Notes: generated by a model from the sequence alone, not told the origin. A stretch of DNA of 64,000 bases from Dreissena polymorpha (GCF_020536995.1 NC_068357.1:65563378-65627377), one strand, 5' to 3'. Positions 42,248-55,330 are shown, counted from the stretch's first letter. A program made the numbers and translations.

Positions 42248-42535
42248 TATATCGTTGAAGTTCGCGCAAAAATATAACGTCATTACGCTATTGACCAATA
42301 AAAAAACAACGCCATTGAGTTTCGCGCAAGACATTACGTCATTTTGGCAACTTGTTTATGACCAGAAAGTAGCACCATGAATATTCATGTTTAAATTTGC
42401 ATACGAAGTGGGTTGATCGGAAAATAAAAAACCGGTCACGTGAACAAATTATCCAATCAGAATGCAGCATTCATATGAATGTGACAGAAGTTATTATTTT
42501 CTGTTTAATGAAAATGTCTTCTAAGCAAAAATCTA

Positions 42536-42650
42536 GTTTATGCGTTATGCGAAAAGTGTCGTCCCTGACTAGCCTGTCTGGACTGCACAGGCTAATCTTG
42601 GACGACACTTTACGCACATGCATTTAACCCCGTTTTTCACAAAGTACGGC
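42536..42650 (+). mobile_element. Hairpin MITE, half copy (in duplication copy 2)
   Basis: Same insertion as at 29.58 kb, carried over by the duplication. Confidence 0.8.
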
Positions 42651-43089
42651 CAAAATAGACATGTTCAATGACTGCCAATACTTAGCCCGAATCTGATTAG
42701 GCCACACGTTTAGAGATCGTCTCCGAATGTCGATTAAAACGCGCTGCAATAGTATTCTGCTATCGATTTGAAAGCTAAATGAAAGGGTACTACCTATTCA
42801 ATGCATGTATAGTACACTTTACTTTCTCAATAAACTGACAAACTAAAATACGTTCGTCATTTATTCTCAATAAACTGGCAAGTTTCATATACATTCAAAC
42901 GAAATGGAGTGTCATGCTTCATACGCTTAATTTATTAAATATCATAAATATCACCTGCATCACTTAAATTATATGTTACTTAATTATTTATAAAATCGCG
43001 ATAAAAATTTAATAAAATACAACCTAATAAAGTAGACTAATTACGGTTAAATGTCTAGCCCGTTTTCAATAATGCCATTCATGAAGTTA

Positions 43090-43490
43090 TAAAGTAACTT
43101 TAATGACAGTGTGAACTTGACCTCTGAGTCCAGGATACAAATTCTGAGCGCGAGAAGGCGTCTTCATATGTTATACATTATTGTAAGTTATTATGAAGTC
43201 ATAAGATAAACGACGGTGTTATTGTCCGAACAATGTTAATCATTTTCAATTTTAACTTTTACCTCTAAAGTCATTGACCTTTGATCTGTACCTGCGAGCT
43301 AGGGATACAGGTCTTGCGCCTGACACACCCTCTTCTGATCAGTTGTGGGAAGTTATTTCAAATTGTCCTAATGAACTATGAATAACTTAACAATCTGCAC
43401 AAGCTATACTTTTCCTTATGAGACATTCGACCTCTAATTGACATTGAACATGGACCATTCGTGCCGTCGCCACTTAGCGAAAATAAATTC
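43090..43490. repeat. Decayed intergenic tandem repeat (copy 2)
   Basis: Counterpart of 30130-30520. Confidence 0.5.
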
Positions 43491-44036
43491 GTTAATTTTA
43501 ATATTTTAATTTAAGTGCAGAGAGGCGAATACGAAAACGCGCACACGAAAACGCTCTGAGAGACGCACGTCCTCGCATATGACGAACCGCCACAACGACA
43601 GTTATTACTTACTGAACGCAAACAGACTTGTCAAAAAATGTATGTATCACATGCTAAATGTTCACTTGATAGCAGCATTTGAACAGTGTTGCGTTGAAGA
43701 GCGCTGTAAACATTGCGCGTTTACAATAAACGAAAGCTGTCTAATCGAACAAACACATGTCTTGAGACTGCCCCATATTTACGCAATGTATATCGGATAC
43801 ATATTTTAATATCGGATTAGGCAAAAGTTTGAAATGCCTTATACCCCGGTATTGTCTGCTAAGAGAAAAAGTATTGAATAAAGTATTGACCCCAATAGCT
43901 TTAAGGCGTTACGTTACGCTATTGAATTTCAGTAATTAAAGGTCAACACAACATTGTAGTAATGCTATTATTTGTACTTTGCGGTCAACGTTTAACATTT
44001 TAGTATTTGTCTGTAATACAACGAATGCCTCACATA

Positions 44037-44266
44037 TTAACCCATTTATGCCTAGCGTCTAGAAAAAAAGGCCTTTGTAAACAGAGTAGACCCAGATGAG
44101 ACGCCGCATGATGCGGCGTCTCATCAGAGTCTGCGCTGTTTTTTTAAAGGATTTCTGTCAGAAATATTCTAAATATAGAAATAGATATACTAGAAATCCC
44201 TAATTTTGGAAATAAATTGATCCAATTTAGAAGGATGGGAGAGTCCACTGAGCATAAATGGGTTAA
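44037..44266 (+). mobile_element. MITE, TTAACCC family (copy 2)
   Basis: Counterpart of 31075-31304, full-length with an intact central hairpin. Confidence 0.93.
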
Positions 44267-44848
44267 ACGTAGATAAACTATGAATGTGTGGATGGTGTCT
44301 CTAAATTTTCGAACACGTACTTTTGGGAACGATGCTGTGTATCTTATTTTCAGACACTGAAATACTAAGAGTATTTACGGTAAATTAAGATTAAGATTGA
44401 ACAATACTAGTTCACTGTTCCCATATTGCAAACCTCGTTTATATAAACGTTTAATACCTCTGAGACACATCCTTCAAGCTGAGAATCCTATTCAATATAC
44501 ACCTCTTAGTAGAAAACCTTCAAAGTTTTCAATTAGCGAATTTTTATTGAAATATTATATTAATGCTCAACAATATTTCCTACCTGATATTGGGGCAGAC
44601 AATGACATGCACGATATATAAGATATTGCTTGCCATGAAACATCCTTAATGCTTTGCTTTGTGTACACTCATTTATTCACCGTGGCTGCCGAAAAGCTAC
44701 ATTTTTCAAAAGATCGTCACCGACCTGTTATTACATTTAGTCAAATAAATTATATGCTCTCTTTAATAACAATGTTTTATTAAATTTTTAATAACATTAC
44801 ATTGCGTATTACTGATAACTATAAATAAAATAAAAATGTAAAATAACG

Positions 44849-45340
44849 TTTAAAGGGGCCTTTTTACAGATTTTAGCCTGTATTGAAGCTTGTTATTAAA
44901 TGCTTTATATTGATAAATGTTAACATTGGATCTTAAAAGCTCCAGTAAAAAACAAACATACATTTACAGAATAAAAAAGTAACCCTCAACTGGGCTCGAA
45001 CCACTGACCCCTGGAGTAAAAGTCTATCGCTTGGACCAGTCGGCCATCCGTGCTCATACAAAGAGTGATGTATTTTATACTTTATAGAAGCAATCCTCGT
45101 AGTATCACCAAATATAACGACAACAATAGAACTCTCCAAATTATTCAATCGTTCGCGTCGCAACGCTTTATAATTTTCAGGTTTTTAAATCGTCAAAAGA
45201 TGCATATAATGGATATTTTAGAGCATGGTAAACGTTCAGTATTACTGTTTCCTCACAAATATCATAACTTCAACGAAAATCTGCGAATCTGAAACCTTTT
45301 TTATTTTGTCAATTTACCAAAACGTGAAAAGCCCCTTTAA
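44849..45340 (-). mobile_element. tRNA-derived SINE (copy 2, minus)
   Basis: Counterpart of 31883-32376; only a handful of base differences. Confidence 0.9.
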
Positions 45341-45819
45341 GCTTTCAGTTTTTCCTACGTATATGTTCTCATCTCCGTTCGTCTGCCCCTGGATTAAACG
45401 AGTAAGCAATCATGGGGCGTGACATGCATGCATTTTCAAATGCTCATATTGATGGTCGCAATTTAAAATGCCGAACCTACATTTTTGGCATTTCGCGATT
45501 TTGATACTGTGCAAAGCGGGAAATCAATGCGCATGTACCCACAATTACCAACTAGTTAACCAATTGCAACAGCTCAAAACAGTCGTGTGATGTAATGACG
45601 AACCGCAATTGATTGAAGTCAAAATGACGAAGCTGAAAAAATGTAACTTCGTCATTTTGAGCGCTAATTAATATATTAAAGTATCAATATAGCCGCGTAT
45701 ATTTATGGTAAATTGACGAAAAGTAAACTTTTGCTTATAGAATAATTCAATGATGTACATTTTATAGCATTGATGAATGCAAAAAGAGATCAAAATAATA
45801 TAAAATGTTGAGGCCTTAA

Positions 45820-46400
45820 CTTAGTAACTTGTGGTCACAACTAATAGCTTGTCCCTACAACTTATTGGGGTCTCAACATAGAAAGTTGTTCCTTCAAATT
45901 TATAACTTCTGGCGGCAAGTTACTAAGTTGAGACAACAACTTAATTAGTTGTGGGAACAACTTACTAAGTTTGTACCACAACATAATTTAACCAATCAGA
46001 TAGGCTGTTTCATCTTTACTGTTTTATCACAGTCAGTACCCTTATACTCGTACTACTGTGTGTTTGGGTTCGAGCGCCGGTTTGAGCACTATCCCTGTAA
46101 GCTATGGATCCCGGGATTGAGCCCCTGTATGAGCACTTGCCTTCTTTACGACTTGGATCAGGGTTCCATCCCCGGTCTGAGCACTAGCAACGAAAGCGTC
46201 GGATATTCGAGTCCCGAAGCATTCGCCTCATACGAGAGTGGTCCATGGTTTTTGGATTCTAACCCGGGACCCTTCTTGTTAAGGTCGATTGCTCTGACCG
46301 GGGCTCGATCCCGGGAGCCATCGCTTACGAGGCGAGTGCTAGATGCCTACGTTTTCGAAGGTCCCTGAGTTCGAATCACGGTATGAGGACTAGTCCTTAA
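45820..46400. repeat. Palindrome array and B-box-like tandem repeat (copy 2)
   Basis: Counterparts of 32855-33020 and 33090-33435. Confidence 0.55.
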
Positions 46401-46474
46401 AGCTAATTTGGAGTTTTCGAGACAGATTCAACTAAACAGACGGACTTACGAGTTGACGCTGGCAAACCTATTGA

Positions 46475-46695
46475 GTCGCGTTCTGAGAAAACTGGGCTCG
46501 TGCGTAAAGTGTCGTCCCATATTAGCCTGTGCAGTCAGCTTTTATGACTTTTTTCGTTTAAATGAAGTCTCTTCTTAGCAATAATCCAATTTAGGCGGAA
46601 AGTGTCGTCCCTGATTAGCCTGTGCAGACTGCACAGGCTTATTTTGGACGACACTTTACGCACAAACATTATGCCCAGTTTTCTCAGAACACGAC
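46475..46695 (+). mobile_element. Hairpin MITE, near full-length (copy 2)
   Basis: Counterpart of 33510-33728, same perfect ends. Confidence 0.9.
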
Positions 46696-46789
46696 TGTAT
46701 TGTATTGGGGTTGGACTGACGACTTATAACACAACAACATGGCTAAGAGTATGGTATTTTGAATTTTTGCCATCAAGTTATACCCTTTG

Positions 46790-48091
46790 TTATGTTTTAT
46801 AGAACGTTCGTTCGGAATTCCGGTACATATTCTTGCTGTGTGGATTGATCACGTCAATTGGCATTCTGCACTGGCCATTTTCAACGTGGTCCCTAACATT
46901 TACATAAGACTTCCTGTAGTCGTCCAAATTGTTAAGCCGCCTACACATGTTGCAAAACATATGATGAACTGTTAAGCGAAAGATGCCCTCGTATGTATCC
47001 TTTTCTTTTAATAAGCTCACGTATCGTTCTTCGTCGATAGCGAGGGTCTTCAAGTACTCTGCCAATTGTTTCGCTTGTGGAAAGTCCGCAGCGTCAACGT
47101 AAGTATTTGTTGGAATCAGACGTTTATAATCAGCACCCCCTCTGACAACGGTTATCCAGTCATGATTATACCTTTGAAAGAATTTCTCGGTTATATAATC
47201 ATTACATAGCGAATTTTCGAACGAAAGGTAATACCTATACTGCGGCAGAAGTTCTAAGAACTGTTCATTGGTAAGAAATCCCTTGCCGCATTCTCCGTAC
47301 ACGTCGACTTCAAACCCATGCGATTTCAGTTCGTTAATGTACTCCAGTCTTTGACTTTGGACGTAACAGTTACTCACCATCCAAAGGGCGGTCCGGTTCT
47401 TTGATCGGAAGATGGCGCGGTAGTCCTTGTATAGCGGTTGTCGTCTGGTGACTAAAGTGCCGTACGTCTGTGGAATGTCGGAGTCAAGCCGGTAAGAAAT
47501 TGACCAGTTAAGCATTCCGAGCCATGCCTCTTGCTTGTAATCGTCAAACGAGAAGTGCACTGGCGTCTCCAGACACCGGAAGATCCACGCTTGGTCTGGG
47601 CTCCGTTCCTCTTTGGTGATTGGTGGGTGGTAGCCCATGTTAGAGTGACAATAATTGAATAATATAGCAGATGCAGTCTTCAAGTTGGAACGGTCGGTTG
47701 TCATTTCGCAGTTGTTGTATTCACACCTATTAAACAACATGTTCGCCTCACCTACCGAGGTCCAAGGCTCCTCGTTGAAATTTAAAACAATCTTCTTCGG
47801 GTCATCGGGTTTAAACCTTTTTTTCGTATTATTGAAGTTCACTTGGATATTCATAAGAGTTTTGGGAATGGCGAACGTTTCGTCACCACCACTGTCAATA
47901 TTTTGTGAACTCTCTAGAGACAGGTTCGTAGGATAAATTAGCGCATGCTCCTTCGCGAAAACTGCTTTATCCAGAAATAAAGATCCATTTGTACGGTTAA
48001 ATAACGGTTCAAATAAAACCATGTTTATCAAAATGCTTAAAACTGTACACATCCCTATAGCGCAAGCTAGATATCGCACATTCAGTTTCAT
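46790..48091 (-). CDS. Alpha-1,3-fucosyltransferase, GT10 family, copy C
   Basis: A 433-residue single-exon enzyme, the duplicate of copy B. Anchor, stem, GT10 donor region and C-terminal Cys pattern are the same. Compared base by base, the two coding sequences differ at five positions and all five change the residue: Asp to Val at 25 and Glu to Ala at 43 in anchor or stem, Val to Gly near 69, Phe to Tyr near 157 (N-M-G-F/Y-H) and Lys to Thr near 372. None hits the donor motif. Both copies look functional. GDP-fucose-dependent glycan fucosylation in the Golgi is inferred from the family. Confidence 0.95.
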   Translation of the reverse strand: MKLNVRYLACAIGMCTVLSILINMVLFEPLFNRTNGSLFLDKAVFAKEHALIYPTNLSLESSQNIDSGGDETFAIPKTLMNIQVNFNNTKKRFKPDDPKKIVLNFNEEPWTSVGEANMLFNRCEYNNCEMTTDRSNLKTASAILFNYCHSNMGYHPPITKEERSPDQAWIFRCLETPVHFSFDDYKQEAWLGMLNWSISYRLDSDIPQTYGTLVTRRQPLYKDYRAIFRSKNRTALWMVSNCYVQSQRLEYINELKSHGFEVDVYGECGKGFLTNEQFLELLPQYRYYLSFENSLCNDYITEKFFQRYNHDWITVVRGGADYKRLIPTNTYVDAADFPQAKQLAEYLKTLAIDEERYVSLLKEKDTYEGIFRLTVHHMFCNMCRRLNNLDDYRKSYVNVRDHVENGQCRMPIDVINPHSKNMYRNSERTFYKT

Positions 48092-48189
48092 TTTTCACGC
48101 TTACACTTATAATACATTAAAACTTTGTAACTCAAATTTCCAATGACTGTCGATATTTATTTCGATATCGATCATTACATACATAGATG

Positions 48190-48199
48190 GTGACGTCAC
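48190..48199. promoter_or_regulatory. CRE-like palindrome upstream of fucosyltransferase C
   Basis: GTGACGTCAC, the same position as in copy B. Confidence 0.4.
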
Positions 48200-49905
48200 T
48201 ACGTTATTGTCAGTAAGACCGGTGTGTACACAATGGATTCCGATCACAATAAGCACTCTGCTGAACCAACCGGCTATTTATTGCATAAGGTCTACTCTTT
48301 ACGGAGAATCCGGAGATGGACGAAGTGTTACGATTGCACAATAAGTTAAGGGTTCGTCTCAAAGTATGTCAAATCAACGACGTTGCAATAGTAGCCTGCT
48401 ATCGATTTGAAAGCTAAGTGAAAGGGTACATGACTGTATTTATTATCTTTGTGTGATTAAAAAACTGGTTACACTGGTTTTGAAGGTGATAGATGTCAAA
48501 GGTGCGGAAAATCAAGATTTCCTCGTACCCAGATTTGTAGGTTCGGTCATTCGACAGGCAAGCAGGGTCACGGCCGTGAATCACGGGCCCCATCTCTTTT
48601 TGAGATGCATTAATAAATGAGCCAATGCAACATCCAAAGTGGCGCTCAGGCCCGGATGTTTGGAAATTTCATGGATAATTTTACATGGTGATTAGGTTGT
48701 ATATGTTTGTTCAGCATATAACGCATTATTTTTTTTAAATCGGGCAATGTAGTGCGATTCAGCGAAGAACAATTCATCCAAAAATGTACAGAAATATACA
48801 TTCTCATGCCATTTAAAAACGTGATTTATACTCACACAAAGAAGTAATAAAACAGGATGTTTTTAAATGAAAATGTTTGGAATAATATGAACTGTACAAT
48901 GGGCTAATTTTCATACAGAACAATAAATTAAAAACTTGTAAAAAATGAAATAAAATCATTTTCCCTGGAAAAGTGAGCTAAGAAATTTTTTTAAAAGTAA
49001 GTTATATTAAAAAAAATTAAGGATCTATTAATGAATTAATTAGTTATTAATTGACGATAAACCGGGTACGTGGTTACAGCAAAAATTTGTATAATGGTAA
49101 ACGTGTACAGTTATTGATCACCTATGACTACTTACGGTACACAATAATCACCTCAAATTATTCTGAAAACATAAATATACCACCGGCTGACTATGAATAC
49201 TTAAGGCTCAACTAAATTCGCAAAGTATTAACAAGCAAAACAAACGGCAGCAAAGTGAAATGATCGAATACAGCAAAACAACTATGAGGTCAGTAATGAC
49301 AGAATTAATGATAGCTTGACACCATGGAGCCCGCATAAACAGGTATGAGAGATAAAATTAAACAAATGATTAAAAAGAGGATATTGCTAATTTGAAAGCA
49401 AATACAGTTACTACGATTATGACTGAAGTGGAAATCATGAATGAAGAACTCTTTAAAAAATTAAATAAAACTTTCAAATAGAACTAGAAAATACAAAAAG
49501 CATCAAGGAGAACAACAAAAACGAAATCGCACTCCAAATAAAAAGCATGGAATTTTAAAACTAAGACATGAGAGAAAAACAAGCGAACACAAACAGCCCT
49601 AGAAAAGATGGATGAACAGATCAATACAAACATAGCGTTAAATGATAAAAACAACAAAAGACCTAATCATAATGAATACAATTCTATTTTTTTAAATCAC
49701 ATCTAAAATAACAACTTTCTTTCAAGATGAAGATATTCACATAAATATATGTATAAAACTGTTTTTGTAATTTCACAAAAAGAATAGCATTTATAATAGA
49801 AATGTTATGTATATCTGAAGAATTCGTTAACTACATATTGCCTGATTAAAAACCCGATGCAGCGATTGTGGAATATTTAGTTCTCCCTGTATGAAATCAC
49901 TGAAG
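48200..49905. other. Gene-free part of duplication copy 2
   Basis: AT-rich counterpart of 35233-36940. Nothing recognised. Confidence 0.45.
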
Positions 49906-49908
49906 TAT

Positions 49909-50407
49909 CCCTTTAAAGAGGCCTTTTCACGTTTTGATAAATTGACAAAATTAGAAAAAAAGTTTCTGCTTTGCAATTTTTTATTGTAATATTCATATTT
50001 GTGAGGAAACCGTAATACGGAACATTTACCATGCTCTAAAATATCGATTTAATGCATCTTTTGACGATTTAAAAACCTGAAAATTATAAATCGGTGCAAT
50101 TTTAAACTATTAAATAACTTGGAGAGTTCTTTTGTTGTCGTTATATTTTGTTATCCTAGAGGAGTGTTTATAAAGTATAAATACATCACTAATGGTATGA
50201 ACACGGATTGCCGAGTGGTCTAAAGTATAGACTTTTACTCCAGGGGTCAGTGGTTCGAGCCCAGTTGAGGGTTCCTTTTTTGCTTTCTTTAGTTTTATTC
50301 TTGTTTTCTTTACCAGAGCTTTTTAGATCCAATATTTACATGAATCAATATAAAGCATTTAATTACAAACTTCAATACATGCAAAAATCTGTGAAAAGGC
50401 TTCTTAA
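49909..50407 (+). mobile_element. tRNA-derived SINE (copy 2, plus)
   Basis: Counterpart of 36944-37434. The right end keeps GTGAAAAGGC, which is changed in copy 1. Confidence 0.9.
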
Positions 50408-50599
50408 TGGAAAGGGCGAGCAAATCAGATATTTATATCTTTCTTTGAGTCTTGTCCATACATGTATACTCTGCGATACTTGTCATTGTATTCTGTCACA
50501 TCAAAGAATCCATGCAGTATCCCTTTAATGCGAAGGGCAACAAAATCGTATTATGTACATACATTATCGAGAAAACAAATCATTTTTCTCCTTTTAACC

Positions 50600-51960
50600 A
50601 AACTGAATGCAATGCAAATCTTTTAATCTTTAACCACTCAAAGTGAAGAGAATGTTGTGTTGGTGTTATTCAAGTGCAGTGACTCATGAAACTTTAAGAC
50701 CCGATGTTAACACAGGGTGCAGAATCAACGGGGTTTCCATTGGTTTACACATGGGCTGGACAGAATTAATGTAATCAAGCCGCTAAGAACTTTTTGCAAA
50801 TATCTCAAGTTATTGAAATAAATTTGCAAAATCTATAGTGCAGAAAAGACAGGTTTTCTTGCAGTTTGTGCCGATATCTTAAGTTATAAGAATAAATCTT
50901 TGAATACGTCTGAAATCAGTGACAACATTCACGTTGCGTTACACATAACCGTGTGCAATGAATGCAGTAAAATTGGAATTTTTGAAAAAGAACACATGCT
51001 TATTAAATAAAGTGAATCTGATGTATTTCACATTGCCGTAAGCAGCATAAAAATCTGTCTTTTATGCACTAGTTGAAATTCTTAAGAAAACTTGTTTTTA
51101 AAAGTTATTTGAAGTAAAGCACAACTTACCGTCGTTTAAATCCATAAAAGGTGGAACCCCAAAAGTCACGTGATCCTGCACCCTGAACATGCTTTTATAG
51201 AACAGGCTTTTATTTGTACCGACCTAACTACATGTATGTAATAATTCAGAGAGGAGTCTTTCAAGTGTATCAGGTATACTATATCCTCGTATTTTAACGC
51301 AATATTTTCAATATGAATCATTTGAATTATATTGTATGTGTATGCGCAATTCATTGTTCTATTTATACGATTTCAATTTAATTATGTATAAATTAACTAG
51401 CATCCCAAACTAAGATAAATTTACGCGAAAAAATCAAAAACACTTAAACATTTGGAACAGGAAAATGAATGATACTTTCATTAGAGCCTAAGGCAAAATA
51501 GATTGTTGAGGGCGAGAAAAAAAAACAAAATACTTTTCTAACACTGATACGTCTTTAACAAAATTATCACTCACTTACATTGAAAAAAGGTCAGCGTCTA
51601 CTTGACAATTACTGTATTTTATTCAAGCTGCAGAGTTTTACAATATAATTGTATACAAAGTATGTTTTTTATTATCTTAACATGTTCAGGCGTAAACACT
51701 TTTTAATTGGGCGATATACAGTCTGAAGCATTAAAATGCTTGCCAACACTCAAAGAAATATCGATTACTACAAAAATATGAACCGTTATAAAAGTCATGG
51801 ATCAAGAGGTTTTGCAGCAGAATATTTTTTGGGGGACAAAAGATTCAAAAGACAAAAGACAAAAGATTCAATTGTGGTTCTACCTTTGTAACCATACAGT
51901 AACTCACAAATAATGTATAATCACATTAAAACCTAAAGATGATAAACCAAGACATTTTGT
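50600..51960. other. Gene-free AT-rich stretch
   Basis: No recognised gene, RNA or repeat. A small ACAAAAGA direct repeat at 51840-51870. Confidence 0.4.
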
Positions 51961-51963
51961 GAA

Positions 51964-52234
51964 AAGCCGAATGCCTTTTTCGCTTTTAAATTCAATTGAA
52001 CAGCTTGGGACTGGGATTTTTGCTAACAGATAAAAAAACTTCCGCGATAACCTAATTTCTAAACCTGCGACAGGTTTTTGCAAAGGCAGATATATTGGTG
52101 GGTATACCAGACTATTATATGAAAGAAGATTAAAAATAACCCTGGTCTTGATGACCAGCGACTTTGAAAAGGAGTTCGATACCATTGAATTTGATTTTAT
52201 TGACTTTTGGATTGGATATTGCAAGAAACCATGA
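51964..52234 (+). mobile_element. LINE fragment, L1/Tx1-like reverse transcriptase
   Basis: One frame of 90 codons with a single stop (TAA near 52030) reads F-S-L-L-N-S-I, then I-S-K-P-A-T-G-F-C-K-G-R-Y-I-G, then T-R-L-L-Y-E and D-F-E-K-E-F-D-T-I-E-F-D-F-I. This order, with the GF.KGR.IG block and the DFEKAFD block of RT domain A, is typical of L1/Tx1-clade LINEs. The rest of the element is missing. Confidence 0.8.
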
Positions 52235-52267
52235 AATTGGGGAAAATAAAACATTATTAATATGTGT

Positions 52268-52470
52268 CTTGTTCTGATAAAACTGGGCATGATGCATGTG
52301 CGTTAAGTGTCTTTTCAGATTAGCCTGTGCAGTCCGCACATGCTAATCAGGGACGACACTTTCCGCTTTTACTAGATTTTCGGTAAAAAAGGACTTCCTT
52401 TAAACGAAAAATACCATTAAAGCGGAAAGTGATGTCCCTGATTAGCCTGTGCGGACTGCACAGACACGTA
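52268..52470 (+). mobile_element. Hairpin MITE, third locus
   Basis: Left end GTTCTGATAAAACTGGGC, two hairpins (CAGATTAGCCTGTGCAGTCC / GCACATGCTAATCAGGGACG; GATTAGCCTGTGCGGACTGC). The right terminal repeat is lost after CACAGACACG. Confidence 0.88.
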
Positions 52471-52479
52471 TGATTAGAA

Positions 52480-53100
52480 ACAACAGTGTTCCAATTATTT
52501 TGAAAGGCATATTAATCTGCATTTTTACATTTAAATTATATAAATCTGCTTAAATTTCTTCTCACAATCAAGTACGTGTTTAGTTAAATTGTAATATTCT
52601 TTCACATGCATGTTAAACTTGCAATAATCTGTATATTATTAAATATACAATTTAAAAATAGCCTTTTTGAAAGTAATGAATGTAATCCATTATACTAAAT
52701 ACCATATGAGGCACATATTTAAAAGGTTTTAAAATCGAGAAATAAAGACAAATTATTTAATGAATTTTCTTACTATTATTGTGTGTTGTTATAAGGGTTA
52801 TGAGCTTGATGAAATAAAAATTTCAAGTTTTTTAATTGACTTGGGTGTCAGTTAAACCTAAGAATTCTGAACGGTTATTTAGTGCGTTTTTTTGTCTTTA
52901 GTGTTTTAATTATATTGTTATATAACACAATCTGAATGTTAAATCAGATCTGGGAGGGAATTAATTAGCGTCTCAGGCAGTTATTAAAAAGCCAAATATG
53001 TAAATAGCTCGAATAGCATAGTATTGGGGTAAATTCAAAATATACTTGTTTATAAATGTTTGAGTTATAGTATAGATAAACCAACTGACAATTCATACTC
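52480..53100. other. Gene-free AT-rich stretch
   Basis: Nothing recognised. Confidence 0.4.
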
Positions 53101-53106
53101 AGGGGG

Positions 53107-53620
53107 CATGCGTATACGGGAGCTTACCGCGTTTTAAGTGAGAAAGTTGGAACAAAACTTCAAAGATGGCGTCGCTTATTGGGTTTTCTTGAAGGAAGAG
53201 AGGATATTTTCGCCCGGTAAGCCCCAATACGCCCTTTCGGCTCCCCGGTGTTTGTGCCTCCCTCGGTTTTTTTGTTTCAAGATCGTAGTCGTCGGGATAA
53301 AAAAGTTATTGAAGGAAAACCGTCCACAAATCTGTTGTCTTCCTTACGTGACGTTCGAGAAATGGTATGTACACATATCATTTTCTCTTATAATTAACAG
53401 TATTGCTGCACGTGTACGGTAGAATATAACTAAAACCATGATTATTTCATTTTCCCGACGCCGTTTTATCTCTTATAACTAATTTACTGCCAAAAACTAT
53501 TTGTTTAACCCTTCTTTTTGGAACGGACTTCCTTTTAAGCACATTTTGGGACATGACTTCCAAATGACCAACACAGCTCATACCCATGTAAGAATGTAAT
53601 ACGCGAACTTTCTGTCGTGA
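53107..53620 (+). repeat. Inverted-pair segment, left copy, with conserved splice donors
   Basis: It matches the reverse complement of 60962-61508 along its length. It contains GGGGGCATGCGTATACGGGA, TTCAAAGATGGCGTCG, a donor TTTTCGCCCG|GTAAGC, a further frame with V-F-L-F-Q, R-R, K-P-S-T-N and a donor GAAATG|GTATGT. A 94-codon frame (53138-53422) runs through, but reads into the donors. It looks like the 5' end of an unrecognised transcript or mobile element. Confidence 0.6.
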
Positions 53621-53974
53621 ATGAATTTACCATTGATATGAATGTTTTAAAGAACGTTTCCTCTGTTAAAATGTATACCTATTTTATACTTTTCAAAGAT
53701 ACGAAACCTCAAGCTACATTACAAAAGATGAAACATAACTTGTATTGTTATAAAATGCGACATTATACGTGGGGAGCTTCACTTTTTTGCAATATACATG
53801 TACTATTAAGCAGCATAGCGCCCTTTTTGGAAGAGATGCTATGTTCTGATGTTATGTAATCGACTTACCGGTTCGGAATCCATTTTAAACTGATTGGCGG
53901 GTGCACACAGCAGCGGATAATATGCAGGTCAAAAATAGATTTTACATCCGGTGATGCTGGTTTTGACACCAGAC

Positions 53975-53998
53975 GCATATATATATATATATATATAC
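53975..53998. repeat. AT dinucleotide repeat
   Basis: (AT)n of about 11 units. Confidence 0.9.
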
Positions 53999-53999
53999 A

Positions 54000-55330
54000 T
54001 TATGAATGAAAGGCTTCATGAACGTTGACGTCGCTCTTGGTTACCAGAAAAATTCCCACGTACGGATTTTAACCGCCATTGTTTACAATCCATTAAGTGC
54101 ACAAGTACTGGAATTGGTATAGCGTTTTTTAAAAGGTGTATGTCCAGCGCGTGTGTCGGGAAAACAGGGCTTAATGTATTTAGTGTTTTTGTACAGCTCT
54201 ATAATATTTATAAAAAAATCTGTATGAAAAAATGTCGATGAACATTAATCCGGTGTTAAATTTTGAAAATATTGAGGCGTTTATTAATTATGGATCTAAA
54301 AAGGAGCATTAATCCGCATATAAAAAAAACACCGTGCGTATTGCATATTAGTTCGGAGACATGAAATTATTTCGAAAGAAAGCAATAAGAGGTTAAATTC
54401 TATATGAGCAAGTCTCGCTGCGCACGATTACGCTCATACTTCTCGTATATATTTGACTCTTATGAATCTTGGCAAATACCTAGTGTTTTATTTTGCTTAA
54501 TATAAATTAAGTTAATCATCTATATGTACTTTAAGCAGCATAACATGACTTCCAAATGACCAACAGCTCTTACATATGTGAAAGAGATTGACACGAAATA
54601 CCTACACATCTATAATAAAGTTTATATGTGTACTTCAATATTATAGTTTTATAGCATTTTATGTGGTGCAATATAAGTGTTTTCTTAATCATTTTACTGT
54701 AGAATTATAAAAATACTGTACAAAAAACCTGCCGACCAACTGAATCAATTCACCAATTTTAAAGAAGATGGTTGTGGAGTGACTGATGTAAGAGATAATG
54801 TAATGTTTATCAGCATTTTCAGTAATTGGCGTCGCTATGGAGAGCGGCGACTAGTATGTAATGCATTTTTTTCGCTTATGGGAGGAGAAATTATTTTACG
54901 GATCAATTTATATATTTTTGTTTTAAGAATATCTTGCATAGTGGTGATTTTTTGTGTAAATTAGTGAAAATAAGTACTGCATTTGTGCCTATAACATTTA
55001 TTACAACATTTATTGCCAATTTTGCAAAGCTTATTGTTTTAATTAATAACTGATCCACAACTGATCACAGGGGAACGATCACAGGGACTGGACAAATACG
55101 CAAAACTTTCTGGTTTTGTTTAAAAACAAAACATAATCAAAATATATTTATTTTGTGGTTTTTCTAATTTGCTTATTTAGTGGAGAATCAATGTTGTACG
55201 ATATTTGACGACCTATCGCCGAGCAAGTTTATTGGAAGGCGAAGTGGTACGAAAACGTACAATGTATTAGTTTATTAATAGACATATAATAACGATCGCT
55301 ATACACAACTTCACCAAATAGCAGTACATA
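54000..55330. other. Gene-poor stretch
   Basis: A fragment at 54544-54600 (CATGACTTCCAAATGACCAA) repeats part of 53550-53600. Near 54760-54790 an AAAGAAGATGG..GTGACTGA segment resembles the 60.6-kb exon-like sequence. Otherwise nothing recognised. Confidence 0.4.

Larger units (their letters stand above)
42248..50596 (+). repeat. Segmental duplication, copy 2 (8.3 kb)
   Basis: Direct copy of 29289-37608 with the same order of repeats and gene. It starts in mid-sequence right after the Harbinger region and ends after CAAATCATTTTTCTCC. Small indels (for example the lost 7-9 bases of the A-run near 43636) separate it from copy 1. Confidence 0.95.

Noticed and set aside
42014-42334. A 106-codon minus-strand frame over the transposase end
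   Set aside because: It mostly overlaps the plus-strand transposase exon and runs into the duplication; only the short part outside the exon is mentioned as a weak possibility.
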